Assembly: GCF_004923315.1 (NCBI RefSeq)
Contig: NZ_CP039645.1
Span: forward strand, 601,001-665,000
DNA from: Azospirillum sp. TSA2s
GTDB taxonomy: Bacteria > Pseudomonadota > Alphaproteobacteria > Azospirillales > Azospirillaceae
DNA: 64,000 nucleotides
Direction: 5' to 3'
Below, in pieces: positions 55,971 to 64,000 of the stretch. The position numbers and the translations under genes are program-made. Under the pieces are notes generated by a model. The model ran no database searches and was not told the DNA's origin. It saw nothing but the letters and a program-made list of their open reading frames with translations. Position 1 is the first letter of the stretch. Every line of letters begins with the position of its first letter.

Positions 55971-56767
55971 ACCGCAACGGCCCGATCGCGCTGATCTTCC
56001 ACGTCTTGTTCCTGGGCTTCCTGCTGGCGCCGATCCTGATCGTCTGCGCGGTGGCCTTCACCTCGCAGGGCTATCTGTCGCTGCCGACCGAGGGGCTGTC
56101 GCTGCGCTGGTTCCGCGCCATCGGCGACAATCCGGAATTCATCCGCGCCTTCAAGGACAGTTTGCTGCTGGGGGCGGTGTCGTCGACGCTGGCGATCCTG
56201 GTGGCGGTGCCGGCGGCGCTGGCCATCGCGCGCCACCAGTTCTTCGGCCGCGAGGCGATCCAGGCGCTGTTCCTGTCGCCGCTGATGGTGCCGCACATCG
56301 TCCTCGGCATCGCCTTCCTGCGCTTCTTCACCATGATCGGGCTGGGCGGCACCTTCACCGGGCTGGTGCTGAGCCATGTCATCATCATCCTGCCGTTTGC
56401 CCTGCGGCTGATCCTGGCGGCGTCGACCGGCATGGACCGGGCGGTGGAGAATGCGGCGGCGTCGCTCGGCGCCTCCTCCTGGACCTGCTTCCGCCGGGTG
56501 ACGCTGCCGCTGATCCTGCCGGGCGTGGCGAGCGGATGGGTGCTGGCCTTCATCAACAGCTTCGACGAGGTGACGATGACCGTCTTCATCGCCTCGCCGG
56601 AGACCACCACCCTGCCCGTCCGCCTGTTCCTCTACATCCAGGACAACATCGACCCGCTGGTCGCGGCGGTGTCGGCGGTGCTGATCTTCCTGACGGTGGC
56701 CGCCATGCTGGTGCTCGACCGCGTCTATGGCCTGGAACGGCTGCTGGTCGGCAAGGGCCGCGACTGA
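55967..56767 (+). CDS. Polyamine-type ABC transporter permease (PotC-like)
   Basis: A 266-residue permease with six helices; the EAA loop is VENAAASLGASSWTCFRRVTLP. It completes a PotABCD-like importer (binding protein, ATPase, two permeases). It is the last gene of the operon and is followed 39 nt on by a strong intrinsic terminator. Confidence 0.92.
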   Translation: MNRNGPIALIFHVLFLGFLLAPILIVCAVAFTSQGYLSLPTEGLSLRWFRAIGDNPEFIRAFKDSLLLGAVSSTLAILVAVPAALAIARHQFFGREAIQALFLSPLMVPHIVLGIAFLRFFTMIGLGGTFTGLVLSHVIIILPFALRLILAASTGMDRAVENAAASLGASSWTCFRRVTLPLILPGVASGWVLAFINSFDEVTMTVFIASPETTTLPVRLFLYIQDNIDPLVAAVSAVLIFLTVAAMLVLDRVYGLERLLVGKGRD

Positions 56768-56806
56768 GACGACGATCCTTCTTCGAGTTTCCTCCCCAGA
56801 CTGATC

Positions 56807-56841
56807 GCCCCGCACGTCCGCGTGCGGGGCGTTTTTCTTTT
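56807..56841 (+). terminator. Rho-independent terminator of the PotABCD-like operon
   Basis: Perfect 10-bp arms GCCCCGCACG and CGTGCGGGGC with a TCCG loop are followed by GTTTTTCTTTT. It is the clearest intrinsic terminator in the window. Confidence 0.95.
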
Positions 56842-57121
56842 CAGTGAATGATTCTGTCCTTCGGGAAGACTTGGCGACAGATGAGGTCGTGAAACTGCGC
56901 CTTGTTCGAGCAATGGACCGGCATCGGGAGAGTTACCCCTACACCAATCGTGGTGTCTATCTCCGCTTATGCTGGGTAATCATTTTCAGATATTGCTCAG
57001 TGATCGCAGGAAAGTAACAGGATTTACCACCAATTCGTCTGTTCCCGGAAAAATGCCTCACCAATGCCCCAACCGTCTGGCCATGGTGGCGCCGCATCAC
57101 AACCGCCAAGGATACGGATCA

Positions 57122-59005
57122 ATGGCCACGACCTCCGGGAACTCGACCATCACCGTGAACGCGAAGGGGACCCTCGACGCGCATTTCAACCTGCTGGTCG
57201 ACGGCAAGCAGATCGGTGAGGGCACCACGGGTGCCACGGCCAAGGACTTCGTCTTCAAGACGGATATCGCCGAGAACCAGGGCCACAAGATTCAGGTCCA
57301 GTACGACAATGACGGGATCTTCAACGGCACCGACCGCAACCTGATCGTCAACGAGGTCACCATCAACGGCAAGTCGGTCCTGCCGACCGCCGACCATGTC
57401 ACTTACGACAAGGGCGCGCTGGACGGCCATGACGTCGCCGACGGGCAGGCCGGCATGTGGTGGAACGGCGCGCTGGTCGTCGATGCCGACAAGAGCTATT
57501 TCACCGCGGACGGCGTGACGACCCCCACCACGCCGGCCCCCACCACGCCGACGCCCATTCCGCCTGTTAGCGAGGCGCCCGATCCCACGCCGAGCGCCCC
57601 CTCCCCGAGCGTGCCGCAGCCGACCGGCCCCGGATTCTACGTCGCCACCAACGGCAAGGACAGCTGGTCGGGCAAGCTGGCCGCCCCCAACGCCGACGGC
57701 ACCGACGGTCCCTTCGCCTCGCTGCAGAAGGCCCAGACCGCCATGCGGTCGAGCGACATCGACACCACCTATGTCCGCGGCGGCGATTACCACCTGAACA
57801 GCCCGGTCTGGCTGACCGGCCAGGATTCCGGCGTCACCTTCACCGGCTATGGCAACGAGAAGGCGGTGATCCACGGCGGGTCGCAGGCATCCGTGTCGTT
57901 CGGCGTCAGCGGCGCCCAGAACGTCACCATCGAAGGGCTGACCTTCACCGACGGCGTTGCGAACGGCCACTATGTCTTCGCCGACAAGGCATCCGGCCTG
58001 ACCTTCGCCAACAATGAGGTGAAGGGCGGCGGCTACGGCATCACCGTGCAGAACAGCACCGACAGCAAGGTCGTCGGCAACCAGTTCGACAGCACCGGCG
58101 CGGAGTCGATCTTCGTCAAGGCCGGTTCGAACTCGACGGTCGTGTCCGACAACCACATCACGCATCCGAACGCCGCCAACCGTGGCGACGCCGGCATCTG
58201 GGTCAACGGCAGCTCCGACGTCCAGGTCACGCACAATCTGGTGGAGCATTCGCCGGAGAAGGCCATCGCCGTCGGCTCGGTCCAGACGGACGGCAGCGAC
58301 GCCTCCCACCGGGTGACCGTGGCCTTCAACAAGGTCGTCGACGCCAATCTGGAATCGAACGACGGCGGCGGCATCTACCTGATCAACCGCCAGCAGGACC
58401 TGACCGGCCACACCGTCGTCAACAACGAGGTGACCGGCACCACCGCGACCAACCCGACGGGTCAGGTGGCGAGCTGGGGCATCTATCTCGACGACTGGAC
58501 CAGCGGCGCCACGGTCAAGGGCAACCTCGTCCATGGCAACATCGGCGGCGTGTTCCTGCATGGCGGCTGGAACAACAGCGTGACCGAGAACGTGATCGCC
58601 GACAACAGCGGCGCCCAGATCGGCCTGCAGCAGCCGGTCGGCTGGAGCGGCTGGAAGGGTCACGAGATGAGCGGCAACGACATCTCCGGCAACGTGGTCG
58701 ACGTCAGCGACGGCACCGCCGTCCACATCTACGGCCCGGCCAATGTCGGCAACATCCATGACAACTTCTACAGCCACCTGAACACGTCGCAGGACATGTT
58801 CGACGTCTGGCCGCAGGTGCTGGCCGGCGGCGGCAAGGGCAATCTGGCGGAATGGCAGGCCGCCGGTTACGACAAGGGCTCGACCATGGTCGATCCGGGC
58901 TTCGTCAATCCGGGCGCGCACGACTACAGCCTGTCATCGGATTCGTCGGTCTATGCCCATGGCTTCGACCACATCCCCACCCACGACATCGGCCTGATCG
59001 GCTGA
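57122..59005 (+). CDS. Carbohydrate-binding module plus parallel beta-helix protein
   Basis: A 627-residue protein with three parts. Residues about 1-130 look like a Ca-dependent xylan-binding-type module (FNLLVDGKQIGEG, VQYDNDGIFNGTDRNLIVN, MWWNGALVVDA). A Thr/Pro-rich linker follows (about 135-170), then a right-handed parallel beta-helix of pectate-lyase-like type with many NN/NxV turns (VTIEGLTFTDG, GGGIYLINRQ, GGVFLHGGWNNS). No Sec signal peptide is visible, so export, if any, would be by type I or another route. The start ATG 57122 has AAGGA; the frame extends to 56969. Function is likely plant-polysaccharide or surface-glycan binding or cleavage. Confidence 0.8.
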   Translation: MATTSGNSTITVNAKGTLDAHFNLLVDGKQIGEGTTGATAKDFVFKTDIAENQGHKIQVQYDNDGIFNGTDRNLIVNEVTINGKSVLPTADHVTYDKGALDGHDVADGQAGMWWNGALVVDADKSYFTADGVTTPTTPAPTTPTPIPPVSEAPDPTPSAPSPSVPQPTGPGFYVATNGKDSWSGKLAAPNADGTDGPFASLQKAQTAMRSSDIDTTYVRGGDYHLNSPVWLTGQDSGVTFTGYGNEKAVIHGGSQASVSFGVSGAQNVTIEGLTFTDGVANGHYVFADKASGLTFANNEVKGGGYGITVQNSTDSKVVGNQFDSTGAESIFVKAGSNSTVVSDNHITHPNAANRGDAGIWVNGSSDVQVTHNLVEHSPEKAIAVGSVQTDGSDASHRVTVAFNKVVDANLESNDGGGIYLINRQQDLTGHTVVNNEVTGTTATNPTGQVASWGIYLDDWTSGATVKGNLVHGNIGGVFLHGGWNNSVTENVIADNSGAQIGLQQPVGWSGWKGHEMSGNDISGNVVDVSDGTAVHIYGPANVGNIHDNFYSHLNTSQDMFDVWPQVLAGGGKGNLAEWQAAGYDKGSTMVDPGFVNPGAHDYSLSSDSSVYAHGFDHIPTHDIGLIG

Positions 59006-59040
59006 TCGGCCTCGACCCGGCCGAACACGTGTTTTGACTG

Positions 59041-59075
59041 CGGGCCGCCCGGCGACGGGCGGCCCGTTCGCGTTT
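59041..59075 (+). terminator. Probable terminator after the beta-helix gene
   Basis: Perfect 11-bp arms CGGGCCGCCCG and CGGGCGGCCCG with a GCGA loop are followed by the weak tail TTCGCGTTT. It lies 35 nt after the stop codon. Confidence 0.7.
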
Positions 59076-59240
59076 GCGGGCAGCGGGTGGGGAGTGGGAG
59101 GGCGGAATCGTTCTGATCGCAAATGATCAGTTACCACCATTTTCTGTGTTGACCGCAGGGGCCGGCAGCCGTACTTTTAACCAGCCGGTTAAAACATCGC
59201 GGCCGCCCCGCCGCCCGAGCCCGCCGGCCGGAGGAGACGC

Positions 59241-60050
59241 ATGGAACCCCGCTCTCGCTCGGGCGCAGCGTTGCGCCTGCTCAATTCCGACTGGGTCCGC
59301 CCCATCCTGCTGATCGTGATCCTGCTGGTTCTGTGGGATCTGTCGGTCCGTATCTTCGGGGTGCCCGCCTATCTGGTGCCGAAGCCCGGCGACGTCGTGC
59401 TGGCGATGATCGACGAATGGCCGCGGCTGCTGTCCGAATCCGTGCCCACATTCACGGCGACTCTCGGCGGCTTCGCGCTGTCGGTGCTGTTCGGCATTCC
59501 CATCGCGATGCTGATCGCCGGATCGCGCACGGTCGAAGCCTATGTCTATCCGCTGCTGGTCTTTTCGCAGTCGATCCCCAAGGTCGCCATCGCGCCGCTG
59601 TTCGTGGTGTGGTTCGGCTTCGGCCTGATGCCGAAGGTGATCGCCGCCTTCCTGCTGGGCTTCTTCCCGGTCGTCGTCTCGGCGGTGCAGGGCTTCAAGT
59701 CGGTGGACGGCGAGATGATGGATCTGGCCCGATCCATGAAGGCGTCGCGCTTGCAGACCTTCCAGATGGTCAGCCTGCCGCATGCGCTGCCGGCGATCTT
59801 CGCCGGGCTGAAGGTCTCCATCACGCTGGCGGTGGTGGGGGCGGTGGTCGGCGAATTCGTCGGCTCCAACTCCGGCATCGGCTTTGTCCTGCAGCGCTCC
59901 ATCGGCAATTTCGAGCTGCCCTTGATGTTCGCGGCGCTGACCGTGCTGGCGCTGATGGGCGTCGTGCTGTTCTGGGTCATCGACGTGGTCGAACGCTTCG
60001 CCATCCCCTGGCACGCCAGCCAGCGCAACAAGTACGGCCCGGCCGCGTGA
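59241..60050 (+). CDS. ABC transporter permease (SsuC/TauC-like)
   Basis: A 269-residue inner-membrane permease with about six helices. The EAA loop is DLARSMKASRLQTFQMVSLPHALP, followed by the conserved GLKVSITLAVVGAVVGEFVG. This is the nitrate/sulfonate/thiamine-precursor transporter class. AGGAG precedes ATG 59241. It forms a unit with the binding protein and ATPase genes that follow. Confidence 0.92.
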   Translation: MEPRSRSGAALRLLNSDWVRPILLIVILLVLWDLSVRIFGVPAYLVPKPGDVVLAMIDEWPRLLSESVPTFTATLGGFALSVLFGIPIAMLIAGSRTVEAYVYPLLVFSQSIPKVAIAPLFVVWFGFGLMPKVIAAFLLGFFPVVVSAVQGFKSVDGEMMDLARSMKASRLQTFQMVSLPHALPAIFAGLKVSITLAVVGAVVGEFVGSNSGIGFVLQRSIGNFELPLMFAALTVLALMGVVLFWVIDVVERFAIPWHASQRNKYGPAA

Positions 60051-60219
60051 AAGGCTGTGAGGTCTTGGCCCGACTGTCGGCCGAGAGACGCGCTTGATGT
60101 GATCCGACACCGCAGTTTTGAAGATGTGGTCCCGAAACCCGTTCATCGACAAGAACCCCGGTGCCGGACACCGCCGGCCGACGGGGCGATCCACCACCCA
60201 TGGGAGGACACCGGTCGTG

Positions 60220-61236
60220 ATGAAGAAAGCCATCGTCGCGGCGCTTTGCGCCTTTGCCGCCTCCACTTTGCCGGCGCAGGCCGCCGACAAGGTGACGCTG
60301 ATGCTGAACTGGTATGTCTATGGCGAGCACGCGCCCTTCTATTACGGCAAGGACAAGGGGCTGTACGAGGCCGAAGGCATCGACCTGGAAATCCAGGAAG
60401 GCCGCGGATCGGCGGTGACGACGCAGCTGGTCGCCAGCAAGGCCGTCACCTTCGGCTATGTCGACGTGCCGACGATGATCAAGGCGGCGATGAAGGGCGC
60501 GCCGGTGTCCTCGCCGGGCGTGCTGCTGCAGACCAGCCCGATGTCGGCGATGGGCTTCAGCGAGAAGAACATCCGCAAGCCGGAAGACATCAAGGGCAAG
60601 ATCGTCGCCATGACGCCCGGTGACAGCATGTCCCAGATCTGGCCGCTGTTCCTGAAGAAGACCGGCCTGAAGGAGCGTGATTTCGAGGTGGTGTCGGGCG
60701 ACGCCCAGACCAAGCTGAACGCCGTCATCAACGGACAGGCCGATCTGCTGCTGGGCTATGTCATGGACCAGAGCATGAAGATCAAGGACGCCACCGGAAA
60801 GTCGGTGACGCCGATCCGCTTCGCCGATTACGGCGTCAACATGGTCTCCTCCGGCATCATCGCCAACACCGACACGCTGAAGGAGAACCCCGACCTCGTC
60901 CGCCGCTTCATGGCCGCCACCACCAAGGCGGTGGAAGAGGCGGAAAAGGCGCCGAAGGAGGCTGCCGCCGCCATCCTGAAGGCCAACCCGAAGGGCGGCA
61001 AGCCCGACACGCTGCAGGAAGGCTTCGAGCTGACCATCCCGCTCTACCGCACCAAGGAGACGGAGAAGATGCGGCCCTTCCAGGTCACCGACGCCAACAT
61101 GAAGGAGACGGTGGATCTGCTGGTCGAATATGGCGGGCTGGACAAGTCGGCCAAGGAGAACCCCAAGCGCTTCTACACCCGCGAGTTCCTGCCGGCCGAC
61201 CCTGCGGCGAAGGCGATGAACGCCGCCGCCAAATAA
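60220..61236 (+). CDS. ABC transporter binding protein (NMT1/SsuA-like)
   Basis: A 338-residue periplasmic protein of the NMT1/THI5-like class. Signal peptide MKKAIVAALCAFAASTLPAQA, then VTLMLNWYVYGEHAPFYYGK and GLYEAEGIDLEIQEGRGS. The class binds small organic compounds such as pyrimidines, sulfonates and aromatic acids; the ligand here is unknown. ATG 60220 starts the signal peptide; the upstream in-frame extension from 60118 is not signal-like. Confidence 0.92.
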   Translation: MKKAIVAALCAFAASTLPAQAADKVTLMLNWYVYGEHAPFYYGKDKGLYEAEGIDLEIQEGRGSAVTTQLVASKAVTFGYVDVPTMIKAAMKGAPVSSPGVLLQTSPMSAMGFSEKNIRKPEDIKGKIVAMTPGDSMSQIWPLFLKKTGLKERDFEVVSGDAQTKLNAVINGQADLLLGYVMDQSMKIKDATGKSVTPIRFADYGVNMVSSGIIANTDTLKENPDLVRRFMAATTKAVEEAEKAPKEAAAAILKANPKGGKPDTLQEGFELTIPLYRTKETEKMRPFQVTDANMKETVDLLVEYGGLDKSAKENPKRFYTREFLPADPAAKAMNAAAK

Positions 61237-61291
61237 TCGACCTGCCAAGTGATTTGACCGCAGCATGCCCGCACGGAGCGACGAGGAGAGC

Positions 61292-62116
61292 ATGGCACAG
61301 CCACAGTTGAAACTGGTGGGCGAGGCGGAAACGCAGCGCCTGTCCGGCGAGCCGCTGATCCGCATCGACGGCGTGACCAAGACCTACCGCACCCGCGACG
61401 GCGAGGTGCCGTCGCTCCGCCCCATCACCTTCGACGTGCGGCCGGGCGAGTTCCTGGTGGTGGTGGGACCGTCGGGCTGCGGCAAGTCCACCCTGCTGAA
61501 GATGCTGGCCGGGCTGCTGCCGGTCACCAGCGGCAGCATCCGGATCGAAGGCGACACGGTGACGGAGCCGCATGACGACACCGGCATCGTCTTCCAGAGC
61601 CCGACCCTGCTGGCCTGGCGGTCGGTTCTGCGCAATATCATGCTGCCGGTGGAAATCCGCCGCCTGCCGCGCGAGCGCTATCTGGAACGCGCCCACAAGC
61701 TGGTCGAGATGACCGGGCTGAAGGGGTTCGAACACAAGTATCCGTGGCAGCTGTCGGGCGGCATGCAGCAGCGCGCCGCGCTGTGCCGGGCGCTGGTGCA
61801 TGACCCGAAGATCCTGTTGATGGACGAGCCGTTCGGCGCGCTCGACGCCATGACGCGGGAGCGGATGAATGTCGAGCTGCAACGCATCCAGCATGAGACC
61901 GGCAAGACGGTGATCCTGATCACCCATTCCATCCCCGAGGCGGTGTTCCTGGCCGACCGGGTGATGGTGATGTCGGAACGGCCCGGCACCATCGCCGCCA
62001 CCTACGAGGTCCCGCTGGAGCGCCCGCGGACGCTGGACGTCATGGGCGACCCGGTGTTCATCCAGCTGACCCAGACCATCCGCAAGCATTTCGCGGCGCA
62101 GGGGCATTTGGATTAG
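61292..62116 (+). CDS. ABC transporter ATPase (SsuB/TauB-like)
   Basis: A 274-residue ATPase with Walker A GPSGCGKSTLLKML, Q-loop FQSPTLLAWRSV, signature LSGGMQQRAALCRAL, Walker B ILLMDEPFGALD and switch His in ITHSIPEAVF. ATG 61292 has GAGGAG upstream. It completes a three-gene importer, and the following enolase/oxidoreductase genes are likely to use the imported compound. Confidence 0.93.
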   Translation: MAQPQLKLVGEAETQRLSGEPLIRIDGVTKTYRTRDGEVPSLRPITFDVRPGEFLVVVGPSGCGKSTLLKMLAGLLPVTSGSIRIEGDTVTEPHDDTGIVFQSPTLLAWRSVLRNIMLPVEIRRLPRERYLERAHKLVEMTGLKGFEHKYPWQLSGGMQQRAALCRALVHDPKILLMDEPFGALDAMTRERMNVELQRIQHETGKTVILITHSIPEAVFLADRVMVMSERPGTIAATYEVPLERPRTLDVMGDPVFIQLTQTIRKHFAAQGHLD

Positions 62117-62141
62117 GGGCGCGATCAGGACGCTCAGTTAG

Positions 62142-62265
62142 ACCCCCACCCTAACCCTCCCCCGCTGGGCGGGGGAGGGAACTCCGCCGCCCAGCGACCA
62201 ACTCCCTCCCCTGCCCAGCGGGGGAGGGAAGGGGCCCATGCGTCAGCATGGGAAAGGTGGGGGCA
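62142..62265. repeat. Palindromic repeat, family C variant
   Basis: The arms begin CCCCCACCCTAACCCTCCCC and end GGAAAGGTGGGGGC, with two internal CCCTCCCC/GGGGAGGG hairpins (CCCCGCTGGGCGGGG and CTGCCCAGCGGGGGAG). It lies between the ATPase gene and the enolase gene and resembles the outer arms of the 42511 copy, without its inserted mini-hairpins. Confidence 0.75.
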
Positions 62266-62285
62266 AGACTCGAAGGATCTTCATC

Positions 62286-63641
62286 ATGCCCGCCCCTCGT
62301 CTCCGCATCCGCGCCATCGAGCTGTACGAGCGGCCTGTCCGTTTCGTGAAGCCGTTCCGCTTCGGCGCGGTGACGGTGGAGGCGGCTCCGCAGGCCTTCG
62401 TCCGCGCCCTGGTCGATGTGGAAGGGCATGGCGAAGCCTGGGGCGCGACGGCAGAGATGATGATGCCGAAATGGTTCGACAAGCGCCCGGACCACAGCCC
62501 GGCCCAGACGGTGGACGGCTTGCGCCGCTCGCTGGTCGAAGCGCGGGAAGCTTATTTGGCGGACAGCCGGCTCGACACAGCCTTCGGCCATCACGCCGCC
62601 TTCACGCCGACGATGGAGCCGAAACTCGCTGCAGCCTTCGGGCCGGCGCAGATCGACAAGGCGGTGCTGGACGGGCTGCTGCGGGTGCTGGGGTTGAACG
62701 CGTTTCAGGGGCTGGGCGCCAATGTCGCCGGGCTGGATGCGCGGCTGACGCCGGACCTCGCAGGCTTCGATCTGGACGGGTTCCTCGGTGGACTCTCTCC
62801 GCTTGCAGAGGTGGAATTGCGCCACACCGTCGGGCTGCTCGACAAGCCGGAGGACTTGGCAAGGCACGCGCATCTGCGCTGGTTCAAGATCAAGCTGGGC
62901 GGCGACGTTGCCGCCGATGTCGAGCGGCTGGCGGAGCTGGCCGCCGTGCTGGAGCAGAGCGCCCCCGGCTATCGCGCCACGCTGGACGGCAACGAGCAGT
63001 ATCGCGATGCACCTCATGTCGCGGAGCTGCTCGACCACATCGACGCCTCCCCTGCCCTGGGCGGCTTCCGCAGGGCGCTCGCCTATCTGGAGCAGCCGAT
63101 CGCGCGGGAGGCGGCGCTTGCCCGGCCGCTGGGGGCGGTGGCGGAGCGGGTGCCGGTCATCATCGACGAGTCCGACGACGGGTACGACGCCTTCCCGCAG
63201 GCCCGCGTCCTGGGCTATCGCGGCGTGTCGTCGAAATCCTGCAAGGGCCTCTACAAGGCGATGCTCAACCGCGCCCGCTGCGCGGCGTGGGGGCCGCCGC
63301 ACTTCATCTCCGCCGAGGATCTGACCTGCCAGGCCGGGTTGTCGGTGCAGCAGGACACGGCGCTGGTCGCCTTCCTCGGCATCCCGCATGCCGAACGCAA
63401 CGGGCACCAGTATGGCGGGGGCTTCGGCAGCGAGGCTGAGGGGACGGCCTTCCTCGACGCCCATCCCGGTTTCTACGAACGCCACGCCGACGGGACGGTG
63501 CGGCTCGCCACCGGCAGCGGGCGGCTGGCGACGGCGCCGCTGTCCGGCCCCGGCTTCGCTCATATCGCCGACCCCGACTGGTCCGGCCTGTCACCCCTTT
63601 CAAACCCGACATCAGCGCTTTCCGAAGGAGTCCACCCATGA
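62286..63641 (+). CDS. Enolase-superfamily enzyme (mandelate racemase/muconate-cycloisomerase-like)
   Basis: A 451-residue enolase-superfamily protein. The barrel residues are in place: KIK (Lys201, Lys203) at the second strand, metal ligands Asp234 (LDGNEQY), Glu269 (YLEQPI) and Asp294 or Glu295 (IIDESDDG), and Lys in SSKSCKGLYK (317-320). Lysines on both sides point to the muconate-lactonising/racemase-type subgroup rather than sugar-acid dehydratases with His-Asp. The substrate is unknown. ATG 62286 is the first ATG after the repeat; the stop overlaps the next gene (ATGA). Confidence 0.85.
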   Translation: MPAPRLRIRAIELYERPVRFVKPFRFGAVTVEAAPQAFVRALVDVEGHGEAWGATAEMMMPKWFDKRPDHSPAQTVDGLRRSLVEAREAYLADSRLDTAFGHHAAFTPTMEPKLAAAFGPAQIDKAVLDGLLRVLGLNAFQGLGANVAGLDARLTPDLAGFDLDGFLGGLSPLAEVELRHTVGLLDKPEDLARHAHLRWFKIKLGGDVAADVERLAELAAVLEQSAPGYRATLDGNEQYRDAPHVAELLDHIDASPALGGFRRALAYLEQPIAREAALARPLGAVAERVPVIIDESDDGYDAFPQARVLGYRGVSSKSCKGLYKAMLNRARCAAWGPPHFISAEDLTCQAGLSVQQDTALVAFLGIPHAERNGHQYGGGFGSEAEGTAFLDAHPGFYERHADGTVRLATGSGRLATAPLSGPGFAHIADPDWSGLSPLSNPTSALSEGVHP

Positions 63642-64000
63642 GCACCAAGCGCCTTGGCCTCATCATGCACGGCGTCACCGGGCGGATGGGCATGAACCAG
63701 CACCTGATCCGCTCGATCCTGGCGATCCGCGCCCAGGGCGGCGTCACCCTGTCCGACGGCTCGCGCGTCATGCCCGATCCGATCCTTGTCGGCCGCAATG
63801 CCGAGAAGATGCAGGAGCTGGCGCGCCGCCACGGCATCAAGCGCTGGAGCGACAATCTCGACGCGGCGCTGGACAATCCGGACGACGTGATCTTCTTCGA
63901 CGCCGGCACCACCCAGATGCGCCCCACCCTGCTGGAAAAGGCGATCCGCGCCGGCAAGCATGTCTATTGCGAGAAGCCGATCGCCACCAACCTGGACGAG
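63638..64000 (+). CDS. Gfo/Idh/MocA-family oxidoreductase, N-terminal part (runs off right edge)
   Basis: The first 121 residues of an NAD(P)-dependent sugar or polyol dehydrogenase. The N-terminal dinucleotide fold begins LGLIMHGVTGRMGMNQHL, with VIFFDAGTTQMRPT and the family-defining GKHVYCEKPIA near residue 110. It is translationally coupled to the enolase-type gene (ATGA) and has an AAGGAG site. The remaining catalytic domain is beyond base 64000. Confidence 0.9.
   Translation, partial: MSTKRLGLIMHGVTGRMGMNQHLIRSILAIRAQGGVTLSDGSRVMPDPILVGRNAEKMQELARRHGIKRWSDNLDAALDNPDDVIFFDAGTTQMRPTLLEKAIRAGKHVYCEKPIATNLDE

Overview
The window is high-GC, densely coded DNA from an alphaproteobacterium. 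The gene content (red-type form IC RuBisCO operon with cbbX, a W/Mo formate dehydrogenase of the fused beta/gamma type, many catabolic ABC and TRAP clusters) suggests an Azospirillum-like member of the Rhodospirillales. This is inferred from gene content and codon character; no rRNA or other phylogenetic marker lies in the window.

Layout. (1) 1-12.4 kb, minus strand: one continuous operon cbbL-cbbS-cbbE-cbbX-cbbF-cbbP-cbbT-cbbA-cbbZ followed directly by a formate dehydrogenase (fused NuoE/NuoF-like beta subunit, then an alpha subunit that runs off the left edge). The divergent LysR gene cbbR is at 12.5 kb. Together they would oxidise formate to CO2 + NADH and fix the CO2. (2) 13.5-23.8 kb: a DeoR-type repressor and, divergently, a sugar operon: deoC, a ribose/AI-2-type ABC importer (binding protein, double ATPase, two permeases), a DUF4432 mutarotase-like protein, a PfkB sugar kinase and an FGGY D-ribulokinase-like kinase. 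(3) 23.8-27.1 kb: a LysR regulator, an HTH protein and a RutG-like uracil/xanthine permease. (4) 27.1-31.7 kb: a less GC-rich accessory patch with a tiny HTH gene bracketed by large inverted repeats, a complete 1512-bp IS66-type insertion sequence with perfect 8-bp target duplications splitting an open reading frame, a DUF6883/DUF4926 remnant pair and a decayed IS1-type transposase. (5) 31.8-37.2 kb: an alpha/beta hydrolase-like gene lacking the catalytic serine, then a MexEF-type RND efflux adaptor and pump. (6) 37.5-45.3 kb: LacI regulator, TRAP transporter (DctP, fused DctQM), VOC protein, RuBisCO-like protein and DUF1537 kinase, a branched acid-sugar catabolic operon resembling the 3-oxo-isoapionate pathway. 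(7) 45.5-56.8 kb: a heterotrimeric flavin/iron-sulfur amine or opine dehydrogenase with two alternative FAD catalytic subunits, two RidA imine hydrolases and an orphan binding protein, divergent from a NocR/OccR-like LysR gene and a PotABCD-like ABC importer. (8) 57.1-59.0 kb: a carbohydrate-binding/parallel beta-helix protein. (9) 59.2-64 kb: an NMT1/SsuA-type ABC transporter, an enolase-superfamily enzyme and a truncated Gfo/Idh/MocA oxidoreductase.

Intergenic gaps repeatedly carry large palindromic repeats of several families, two of them inside operons between the first and second gene. The window is mostly a mosaic of self-contained catabolic units, each with its own transporter and most with a regulator. 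The best candidates for undescribed biology are the TRAP/RuBisCO-like/VOC operon, the double-beta-subunit amine dehydrogenase with paired RidA proteins, and the hairpin-bracketed small HTH gene.
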